Assembly: GCA_022545875.1 (NCBI GenBank)
Contig: JAKEIF010000264.1
Span: forward strand, 1 to 12,292
From: Nitrososphaera sp.
GTDB taxonomy: Archaea; Thermoproteota; Nitrososphaeria; Nitrososphaerales; Nitrososphaeraceae
Reading direction: 5' to 3'
Length of the DNA: 12,292 nucleotides
Position 1 is the first letter of the stretch. Every line of letters starts with the position of its first letter. The position numbers were made by a program, and so were the translations under genes. This document shows, in pieces, positions 1-5,819 of this stretch. The notes below the pieces were generated by a model, which made no database searches, was not told where the DNA came from, and was given only the letters and a program-made list of their open reading frames with translations.

Positions 1-1
1 C

Positions 2-136
2 AGGCTGGGTGGCAAACAGCGGGAAATGACAGTCCAAGAGCTCGTCGTTGAGATCCAATCGCAGACCAAGGACAAGCCGTACCTCCCGCTCAACCTGCCA
101 AAATACCTGTCAGTGCGTCCACAGATCATGGTTTGA
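2..136 (+). CDS. C-terminal fragment of an unrecognised protein (5' end outside window)
   Basis: The frame is open from the left edge for 44 codons and closes with TGA at 134-136. The visible tail contains TVQELVVEIQSQTKDKPY and ends VRPQIMV. It is rich in charged residues, shows no membrane segment, and reads like a soluble protein C-terminus. I do not recognise the family. The last 11 bases overlap the 3' end of the convergent ureohydrolase gene, a compact tail-to-tail arrangement like the polB/cupredoxin junction further on. Support is limited to the open frame, plausible codon use and the lack of a better explanation for these bases, so a chance open frame cannot be excluded. Confidence 0.5.
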   Translation, partial: RLGGKQREMTVQELVVEIQSQTKDKPYLPLNLPKYLSVRPQIMV

Positions 137-1052
137 CATATTTTCTTGCGAGTATGCGGTAGAGCGTCTGAGTGGCAAGCGTGCCTTCCCTATAGTCGTC
201 ATTTCTAAGACCGACTTCGACCATATCCATGCCAATAAGACGCGCCGACGGAGGTATTGCCTTGAACATTTTTAGCACCTGAAAAGGATCCAGCCCGAAT
301 GGCTCCGGGGTACCAGTACAGGGAACGTAGGGCAAGTCGTAGGCATCAATATCAAATGAAATATAGATCTTTTTACCAGCCGTGACCCTTTGCAAGTGAT
401 CCAGAACTCGGTCGATGTCGTCATTGACATGCCAGGCATCAAACGTGGTAACGCCGCTCCTCGCGGCAGTCTCGTTTTCCTCGTTATCGGCTTGGCGGAT
501 GCCTATTTGGATGATATTCTCTCCAGGGATGTGCTCTAGCAAGTGGTAGAATGGAGTGGTATGGCACATCTTCATCCCGTCGTACTCTACTTTCATGTCG
601 CGGTGTGCGTCAAAGTGGATGACTATTGGGTTTTCCTTTGCAAGTGCCTTCAGCTGGTAGTATGTTAGCGTATGCTCCCCTCCCATCATGACCGGAATCT
701 TGCCTTCGGCGCGTAGAGCGCTAACGGTCCGCGGTATGGACTCGTCAAGAAATTCAAATACCTTTTTCTTTGATTTTGACTTGGGGACCTTCAGGTCGCC
801 TAGGTCAAAGATGCCGACGCAGTCATAAATGTCAGATTTTTCATCAAGGACAAAAGTCTCTATCTGGCGCGCAGATGCCGTCCTCATGGCTTCGGGCCCT
901 CTTGCCGTTCCTTTGCCAAAGCTCGTGGTGATGTCAAGTGGCACTCCGTAAAAGACCACTTCTGATTCCTTGTACGAGATCTTTACCGGAGTGTCGGCAA
1001 AGCTAAAACCGGCCTTGGTTTTCTCTGGCACTATAAAGGGAGTAAAGTCCAC
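126..1052 (-). CDS. speB: Ureohydrolase family protein (agmatinase/arginase-like)
   Basis: A 308-residue, soluble, probably cytosolic Mn-dependent hydrolase that cleaves a guanidino group to release urea. In archaea the usual role is agmatine to putrescine. Family motifs occur in order: GGEHT at 124-128 (family GGDHS, His127 a metal ligand), DAHRD at 148-152 (Asp148, His150, Asp152) and SFDID at 232-236 (Asp234, Asp236), so every metal ligand is present. Length is typical. The signature after SFDID is unusual: DLPYVPCTGTPEPFG, where agmatinases generally have DP-x-x-APGTGTP followed by a GG pair. The substrate is therefore less certain than the fold; arginine, formiminoglutamate or another guanidino compound remains possible, and speB is a best guess. 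The start is GTG at 1050-1052; an in-frame TGA four codons upstream rules out a longer product. No good Shine-Dalgarno is visible and a TATA-like box lies about 26 bases upstream, suggesting a leaderless mRNA. Confidence 0.88.
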   Translation of the reverse strand: MDFTPFIVPEKTKAGFSFADTPVKISYKESEVVFYGVPLDITTSFGKGTARGPEAMRTASARQIETFVLDEKSDIYDCVGIFDLGDLKVPKSKSKKKVFEFLDESIPRTVSALRAEGKIPVMMGGEHTLTYYQLKALAKENPIVIHFDAHRDMKVEYDGMKMCHTTPFYHLLEHIPGENIIQIGIRQADNEENETAARSGVTTFDAWHVNDDIDRVLDHLQRVTAGKKIYISFDIDAYDLPYVPCTGTPEPFGLDPFQVLKMFKAIPPSARLIGMDMVEVGLRNDDYREGTLATQTLYRILARKYVKP

Positions 1053-1074
1053 AGGGGATGGTCAAGTGGGGCAG

Positions 1075-1082
1075 ATAATAAA
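1075..1082 (-). promoter_or_regulatory. TATA-like box for the ureohydrolase gene
   Basis: Read on the minus strand this is TTTATTAT, centred about 26 bases before the GTG start codon. That spacing is what archaeal TFB/TBP initiation gives when the transcript begins at or next to the start codon. No transcript data are available, so this is inference from position and composition. Confidence 0.5.
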
Positions 1083-1140
1083 CCATGGCTCATCTTGTTG
1101 GCAATACTGGAAAAGTCAGGACACAAGCCTCAAGTAATGG

Positions 1141-1587
1141 ATGCGGAAGAATCCATTTGTCTTGAGCGGAGTTGCCGCTGGGATGGCCACAGGAATCGCA
1201 CTTGTCGTATTGTTCGGCACTTTCCCTGTTCTGACATTTCCCGGGTACAGAGAGTCGGCAAGCTTGCCTGACCTTGCAAACTATCCCTATCTTCAGTTTT
1301 ACACAAGCGGGCTCGAGCAATCGTACGCCGTTGGAGAAAGGATTGATTTTCAAATTATGCAAATAGCCGGAGGCTGCGCGTATCCCGAATCAATAGTCAT
1401 AAAGGACTTGATTAGCGGTTTGGCGATCTATGAATTCAATGGTACCAAAGCTAGTTCGCTATTGTTTTGCCCAGTGCAAATCAACCCTGTTAGGTTTGAC
1501 GTGCTGTGGGTCTCTGACCAATGGACTGATCGGCCGATTACCATCTCCGAGCCCGGTAACTATGCGCTAGTCATAAAACACCTCTAA
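1141..1587 (+). CDS. N-terminal half of an interrupted membrane-anchored Ig-like/cupredoxin protein
   Basis: 148 residues. It starts with Arg-Lys and a hydrophobic segment (about residues 7-31), acting as an uncleaved anchor or signal sequence, followed by an extracytoplasmic beta-rich region with Cys79 and Cys110 that could pair. The end, ITISEPGNYALVIKHL, has the look of the last strands of an Ig-like domain of the kind common in archaeal surface proteins. It stops at TAA 1585-1587. The same frame then continues without another stop through the cupredoxin-like ORF to 1938, and the residues right after the TAA (RTVEQKFSVLEG) look like the missing final beta strand. I therefore read this as the front part of one 265-codon gene broken by a nonsense codon. 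Alternatives are two separate genes or a base-call error. An ATG at 1137 is out of frame. No convincing promoter box was found. The specific function is unknown. Confidence 0.65.
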   Translation: MRKNPFVLSGVAAGMATGIALVVLFGTFPVLTFPGYRESASLPDLANYPYLQFYTSGLEQSYAVGERIDFQIMQIAGGCAYPESIVIKDLISGLAIYEFNGTKASSLLFCPVQINPVRFDVLWVSDQWTDRPITISEPGNYALVIKHL

Positions 1588-1611
1588 AGGACAGTAGAAC
1601 AGAAATTCTCT

Positions 1612-1938
1612 GTGCTAGAAGGAACCAGCTATGTTTCGGTTGTCACGATCCCAGAAGGATCAAGTGTGCAGGAATATGGCGTGTCATTCAAACCCGCAAT
1701 TACCACGGTTGTACTTGGGCATAACAGCACAGTCAAGTGGATCAATAATGACATTGTCAATCATTGGATTGAGGCAGAAGAAGCCGATACTGCGTTCTAT
1801 TCCGCAACTAGTGATTCAAGAATAGTGCTAAAGCCCGGCCAGTCGTTTGAATACGACTTTGATCGCCCAGGCACGTACGAATACCACAGCCATCCATGGA
1901 ATCAAGGCACGGTCATAATAGTGGCAAAAACGGGCTAG
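1612..1938 (+). CDS. Cupredoxin-like domain protein, C-terminal half of the interrupted gene; copper ligands altered
   Basis: 108 residues if a GTG at 1612 is the start, although the frame is open back to the TAA at 1585. The fold signature is plastocyanin-like: TTVVLGHNSTVKWIN, then VNHW (His51), a PGQSFEYDF strand and PGTYEYHSHPWNQGTV at the C-terminus. In typical type 1 sites the last loop carries Cys-x-x-His-x-x-x-x-Met. Here there is no Cys and no Met in the domain; the loop reads Y-H-S-H-P-W-N, leaving His51, His92 and His94. A blue copper electron-transfer site is not possible; a His-only (type 2-like) copper or other metal site, or a purely structural domain, is. Alone this ORF lacks an export signal, which supports it being the C-terminal part of the upstream ORF. 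No Shine-Dalgarno precedes the GTG. Its TAG stop directly abuts the polB stop on the other strand. Confidence 0.7.
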   Translation: MLEGTSYVSVVTIPEGSSVQEYGVSFKPAITTVVLGHNSTVKWINNDIVNHWIEAEEADTAFYSATSDSRIVLKPGQSFEYDFDRPGTYEYHSHPWNQGTVIIVAKTG

Positions 1939-4599
1939 TTATTTACTCCAAAATAATTCGTCTAAACTCTGCTGCCGGGGCTTGCCGAGCACTGATTTGA
2001 AATCAAAGTTGAGAGCAGACAACACTTGCTCAAAAGTCGACTCCATGGTTTCAAGGTACTTTTCTGTATCTATCTCTTCGGGCTTGGCAAGCTCAACGGG
2101 CTTTACGCCGTCAGTGGTATTTGTCTTGACGTACGAGATTACCTCGCCAGCGCGAAGTTCCCGTTTGCCTTCAAGCATCTTGGCCGCCTTGATGTGCTGG
2201 GGAAGGCCCTTGTATGTGTCCTTGTTATCCATAGTCTTTGAGCCAGTTTTCTTGCCGTACGAAGCAAGCGACTTGTTTATCGTTACGTTAAACGAAAGAT
2301 CTTCAAGCGGAATCTTTTTGTTTTCCAGGTTCTGTGCATTCTCCTGGACGATTTTTTTGATGCCTTCCTTTGCAAATTCAAAGTCTTTCTGCGAATTGAC
2401 ATTGCCCAACACCTTTAGAATTTCGCCAAAAGCACTGCGGATAAACGGAGGAGTGTGTGATTTTTTCCCTGTCAGACCCTTTACATCGACGGTCCCGTCA
2501 GGCTTTACCCCCAGGTAGTTTTTCTTTAGATCGCTGAAAACCACGTATCGATATTCTTTGTCTACTTCCAGATCTACGCCAAGGGTGTTGCGCGCCCAGC
2601 TCGCCATTTCTTCAACTGCAGTCGACGATGGTTCTCTTAAAAAGATTGAATCTGTGTCGCTGTAGACTACTTCAATGCCAATTTCTTTGCATTTCTCAAT
2701 AGCCTTGTGGATTGTCGTTCGGCCAATAGCTGCTATAGAATCTGCAACAGGCAGGCAGTAGAGTGGAAAAATGTCCGCGCCCATAACTCCGTACGCTGCG
2801 TTTAAGATCACTTTTATGGCTTGACTGACGACATTGTAGAGCTGCCTTTCCTCCTGAACAATGGTCTTATCTTTTGAAAGATACTTGTAATAGTTCACTC
2901 TCAGGTCTCTCAGAGATCCAATAAGAAGTGAAGTCAACCCCTTTCTCTGCGCGCAGACCCAATGGGTAGTGCCTTCGATCTTGGTCTGCTTGCACGATTC
3001 ATGCGGACAGTTTATCGTTTCGTACGAAAGATTGTGCACCTTGATTATGCTAGGATAGAGACTTGCAAAGTCGAGCACGACTACGTTAAAATGAATTCCT
3101 GGAGTAGGCTCTACCACTTCGCCTCCTCTGTATTTTTTTTCCTTGATGACTGCGGTGGTTGACGAGGAGCCTTTCTCCTCCAGCTCCTTTCTGCTGGGTA
3201 TCAGCTCATTTCTCTGCCGGTGCTCGTAATAGAGGATGCCTCTTATCCACTGGTTCACTCCAAAGCGCGCAATGTCGTCCACAGAGAGCCTCCCTATCCT
3301 TGCAATTACGACGAGAAGTTTCATGAGCAGGTGGTCGTTAAAGCTGGTGAGACGGAAAGTCAGGTCGGCGTCTTTGAGGCAATACTCTGCAAGCTTTTGG
3401 ATCGGCAGGTCTGCAATGTCACCTTCAAATTCCACCTTGCTATCGTTAAGAAGGGCTTCGCAGATTGAGTTGAGCGTCTTGTCCGTGTATGCGCGAGAAA
3501 ATGCATAGATCTGTATTGACCTGTTGTCAAACGTCCTGTAAAGATCTATGTGAATTCCATGCCGGATCCCAACAGCTTCTGCCTGCATCCCGCGCTTTGC
3601 AAATGACTCCCGCTTGACCATGATGGGAACCCTTTCTTTTGGAATCGCAATGCCTCCCGGGTCGATGCCAGGATCCTGTGAGCGGGCGTAGAGGTATGGC
3701 AAGTCAAAGTCGTCGCCGTTAAAAGTGAGGATAATCGGGTAGTTGCCGATGATCTCAAAGGCCTTTTCAATCAGCTCCTTTTCAGTCTTGCATGTCTCGG
3801 CTTCAGGTATCAGGGGCTCGCCGGTGGAAGGCAGGTTGCTGTCTAGCACCAGGACTTTTCTAAGCCCGTCGCTTGCTGCAAAGCCGACTGCGGTAACTCG
3901 CCTATCGTGATCCCGGGGGTTGGGCATCCTGCCTTCCTCGGATTCCACTTCGATGTCAACCGCCACGCGCTTTAGCTCAGGTATTGGCTGGTTGAGGAGG
4001 TTTGCCCAATTGGTGATATACTGTCTATATTCCTTGCCGCTTTCTCCAGCTTCCTTTATCTTGTCCCAGAGCAGGCTCTTGAGCGCAAGCTGGACCTTTT
4101 CTGATATCTGATATTCAAACGTGTTTATCCTGTCGTCTTTACGCACATAGTAGGTGCCGGGAATAAGCGACCTGTCATAGAGATAATTCTCGTGATATTT
4201 GATATCTGCTTCCCATGAAGTCACCTTCTCTCTAAAGCTATATTCGGTGCCTCCAATTGAAAGCGGGTCTGGTGCGAGAATCTTTAGGACTTCAATCTCT
4301 TTGTCGAGGATGATATCCCTTTTTTTCACCCGCTCTATGGTATATTTTGTCTCTTTTTTCGCAACCTGCTCTGCTTCTTGGGCGTATTCCAATTTTGTAT
4401 AGCAATATGGCTTATGGTCGGTCCTGTCGCGCCAGTGATAAATGATATTATCTTTCGGATCATAGAACTTTAGATAGACCTTTTTTTCCTCACCGGAATA
4501 AACAGCCGACAGCAACAAGGCCGGCCTGTTCTCGGGAAGCTCTGGCAAATCGTCGAGCCGCTTCCGCTTGTCAGGTGTAAACTCTTGCTGCTGGGCCAA
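1939..4599 (-). CDS. polB: Family B DNA polymerase with 3'-5' exonuclease and C-terminal PIP box
   Basis: An 886-residue replicative or repair DNA polymerase. The N-terminal domain is followed by the proofreading exonuclease: Exo I DIE at 215-217, Exo II NGDDFD at 294-299, Exo III Y406-x3-D410. Polymerase motifs follow: motif A DFASLYPSI (Asp510), motif B K596-x3-N600-x2-YG, motif C YSDTDS at 646-651, then KKNYLG and KGLTGKKS near 692-714. All catalytic residues are intact and no intein is inserted. A Cys/His cluster (C531, H533, C536, C549) sits just after motif A and may bind zinc. The last residues, QQSLDELFWSK, form a PIP box (Q-x-x-L-x-x-L-F), implying binding to the PCNA clamp. The start is TTG at 4597-4599: an in-frame TAG two codons upstream excludes extension, and the next Met is residue 223. 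A TATA-like box lies about 28 bases upstream. The stop codon abuts that of the cupredoxin gene, so the two genes converge with zero spacing. Confidence 0.97.
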   Translation of the reverse strand: MAQQQEFTPDKRKRLDDLPELPENRPALLLSAVYSGEEKKVYLKFYDPKDNIIYHWRDRTDHKPYCYTKLEYAQEAEQVAKKETKYTIERVKKRDIILDKEIEVLKILAPDPLSIGGTEYSFREKVTSWEADIKYHENYLYDRSLIPGTYYVRKDDRINTFEYQISEKVQLALKSLLWDKIKEAGESGKEYRQYITNWANLLNQPIPELKRVAVDIEVESEEGRMPNPRDHDRRVTAVGFAASDGLRKVLVLDSNLPSTGEPLIPEAETCKTEKELIEKAFEIIGNYPIILTFNGDDFDLPYLYARSQDPGIDPGGIAIPKERVPIMVKRESFAKRGMQAEAVGIRHGIHIDLYRTFDNRSIQIYAFSRAYTDKTLNSICEALLNDSKVEFEGDIADLPIQKLAEYCLKDADLTFRLTSFNDHLLMKLLVVIARIGRLSVDDIARFGVNQWIRGILYYEHRQRNELIPSRKELEEKGSSSTTAVIKEKKYRGGEVVEPTPGIHFNVVVLDFASLYPSIIKVHNLSYETINCPHESCKQTKIEGTTHWVCAQRKGLTSLLIGSLRDLRVNYYKYLSKDKTIVQEERQLYNVVSQAIKVILNAAYGVMGADIFPLYCLPVADSIAAIGRTTIHKAIEKCKEIGIEVVYSDTDSIFLREPSSTAVEEMASWARNTLGVDLEVDKEYRYVVFSDLKKNYLGVKPDGTVDVKGLTGKKSHTPPFIRSAFGEILKVLGNVNSQKDFEFAKEGIKKIVQENAQNLENKKIPLEDLSFNVTINKSLASYGKKTGSKTMDNKDTYKGLPQHIKAAKMLEGKRELRAGEVISYVKTNTTDGVKPVELAKPEEIDTEKYLETMESTFEQVLSALNFDFKSVLGKPRQQSLDELFWSK

Positions 4600-4623
4600 A
4601 CTCTATTTCCTCTGTCCAGTACG

Positions 4624-4631
4624 ATATTAAA
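4624..4631 (-). promoter_or_regulatory. TATA-like box for polB
   Basis: Minus-strand TTTAATAT, 25-32 bases before the TTG start codon. Together with the in-frame stop close upstream, this supports a short-leader or leaderless polB transcript starting near 4599. A GAGG at about 4608-4611 (minus strand) could act as a weak Shine-Dalgarno if the leader includes it. Confidence 0.5.
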
Positions 4632-4647
4632 CGTTTTAGATTTTCTG

Positions 4648-4690
4648 AAAAATGGAAAAAGAAGGGTTCATGGAACACGTGTTCCATGAA
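4648..4690 (-). terminator. 24-bp perfect palindrome plus T-rich tract after the PEF-CTERM gene
   Basis: Positions 4667-4690 form a perfect inverted repeat: TTCATGGAACAC followed at once by its reverse complement, centred between 4678 and 4679. It begins four bases beyond the stop codon of the minus-strand PEF-CTERM gene. On that strand it is followed by a pyrimidine-rich run containing two TTTTT blocks (4656-4660 and 4648-4652). A hairpin followed by T tracts fits a transcription terminator isolating that gene from polB. A perfect palindrome with no natural loop could instead, or also, be a dimeric regulator site, since it lies about 36 bases upstream of the polB TATA-like box. Confidence 0.55.
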
Positions 4691-4694
4691 TTGC

Positions 4695-5759
4695 CTAGAA
4701 CTTGCCCTTTACCAGACTTGTCCTTCCAGCTACGGTGATTATGGCAATCACTGCTGCGACTATGCCAAGCACCGCAATCGGAAATTCTGGTACGACTTGC
4801 GTTCCGGTAATCGTTACTTCATGGGCTCCTGATGCATGCGGCACGCTGATTGTCGTTACTCCGTCCGCATCGGTGCTCTCTTCAAAGTCCTCTGAAGCTT
4901 CGCCATCGACCATCACTGTATACGGTCCTTGAAGGACGCTTCCAACAGAGACTACCGTAGAGTCGCCGGTTCCATCTGCATTGAATGATATGGTCTTGGT
5001 AGCTTCGTCTAGCTCAAATCCACTTATGGTAGAAGTGCTCTCTACAGAAACTTCAATCTCTTCGTCTCCAACCATGACTGGCATCATGTTCGATGGCAAT
5101 TCGCCGTCGTCCGTGCTTCCTCCGTCACCGCCGGCCGGCATCTCTGGGATCGTGGCGTCAACGGCGCCCTGAATCTGAAGTGAATCAACTGCTGCGTCGT
5201 ATTTTCCCACGTCTGCGTCAAATTCTGCGACTGGGGACATGTACATCACGGCAATCCAGTTATCGGCGCTTTCCGCAACAGTGATTTTCATCTTCTGTGT
5301 TACTCCTTCGTCGTCAGTACATTCCATTGTCATTTCGAAACCCTTCTTGCCACTCACAGTAGTTTCAACGGGAGTTGGCATGTCGCACTCAGGAGCGTCT
5401 TCTTCACCAGAAAAACTTCCTGGGTCAGTAGGAGCTTCCTCCATTTCGCTCCTGTTTGCTATCATCAAGGCAATCATCTTTGTTGGCGTCTCTTCTCCGG
5501 TCATCCCGCCTGGGGCCACCGAAGCCATTGTTAAGCCTCCAAATCCGAACGCCTGGCCACTCCATCCATCTGGGAATGTTATCGTAACTCCTGCATCCGC
5601 GTTGGTATAGGTGCCGCTCACATCTTCAGGCATCGTGAAGGACCCCGGATCGAATCCTTCGGGCATTTCACCCATGTCCTGAGCATATGCCGATACTGCT
5701 GTTGTAGAAATAAGCAGGGCAAATGCTGCCAGAAAAGCTTCTGAAAGGTGCTTTCTCAT
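4695..5759 (-). CDS. Secreted, PEF-CTERM-type membrane-anchored protein of unknown function
   Basis: 354 residues. The N-terminus (MRKHLSEAFLAAFALL to about residue 26, ending SAYA-Q) is a clear signal peptide. A beta-rich domain follows (about 48-200), opening with YTNADAGVTITFPDGWSG, with Cys125 and Cys147 as a possible disulfide. A Gly/Asp-rich linker at about 207-220 leads to a second beta-sandwich-like domain (about 225-320) ending HEVTITGT. The tail is PEFP (324-327), a hydrophobic helix (about 328-344) and the basic end GRTSLVKGKF, the layout of PEF/PEFG-CTERM sorting signals, which in archaea are thought to be processed by an archaeosortase. The protein is strongly acidic and Met-rich. 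It is likely displayed on the cell surface; the substrate or partner is unknown. ATG start; a TATA-like box lies 26 bases upstream. A hairpin terminator candidate follows the stop. Confidence 0.85.
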   Translation of the reverse strand: MRKHLSEAFLAAFALLISTTAVSAYAQDMGEMPEGFDPGSFTMPEDVSGTYTNADAGVTITFPDGWSGQAFGFGGLTMASVAPGGMTGEETPTKMIALMIANRSEMEEAPTDPGSFSGEEDAPECDMPTPVETTVSGKKGFEMTMECTDDEGVTQKMKITVAESADNWIAVMYMSPVAEFDADVGKYDAAVDSLQIQGAVDATIPEMPAGGDGGSTDDGELPSNMMPVMVGDEEIEVSVESTSTISGFELDEATKTISFNADGTGDSTVVSVGSVLQGPYTVMVDGEASEDFEESTDADGVTTISVPHASGAHEVTITGTQVVPEFPIAVLGIVAAVIAIITVAGRTSLVKGKF

Positions 5760-5780
5760 TTCGCTCGGTAGGGAGTGCGT

Positions 5781-5798
5781 CTATAAAAGGATATAGAG
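5781..5798. promoter_or_regulatory. Divergent promoter with two adjacent TATA-like boxes
   Basis: In the 60-bp gap between the PEF-CTERM gene (-) and the FAD enzyme gene (+), minus-strand CTTTTATAG (5781-5789) is centred 26 bases before the ATG at 5759. Plus-strand GATATAGAG (5790-5798) is centred about 26 bases before the GTG at 5820. Both fit leaderless transcription. The plus-strand reading of the first box, TATAAAAG, is also a near-consensus TATA box and would give the FAD gene a leader of only a few bases. With so little room, binding in one direction may interfere with the other. Confidence 0.6.
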
Positions 5799-5819
5799 CT
5801 AGACCGGCTCATTGCTCCG

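Larger units (their letters stand above)
1141..1938 (+). pseudogene. Whole Ig-like plus cupredoxin gene with an in-frame TAA at 1585-1587
   Basis: The two ORFs at 1141 and 1612 are in the same frame, and the only stop between 1141 and 1935 is the TAA at 1585-1587. Read through that codon, the product is 265 positions long: an N-terminal membrane segment, an Ig-like beta domain and a cupredoxin-like domain ending VIIVAKTG. A single C-to-T change from CAA (Gln) would make this TAA, but other origins are possible. The entry records the composite gene; whether it is a pseudogene, a translated two-part gene, a read-through product or a sequencing error cannot be decided here. Confidence 0.55.

Noticed and set aside
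1582..1611. Separate promoter and start for the cupredoxin ORF (TCTAAAG about 26 bases before the GTG at 1612)
   Set aside because: The box is weak and overlaps the upstream stop, no Shine-Dalgarno is present, and a separate cupredoxin would lack any export signal, so the split-gene reading is preferred, though not proven.
1982..2518. A 178-codon open frame on the + strand opposite polB
   Set aside because: It is antisense to intact, motif-bearing polB coding sequence, its product is low in recognisable features, and no promoter or ribosome site supports it.
1939..4599. Possible intein in the polymerase gene
   Set aside because: Motifs A, B and C, frequent intein sites in archaeal PolB, are all continuous, and the 886-residue length is accounted for by the polymerase itself.
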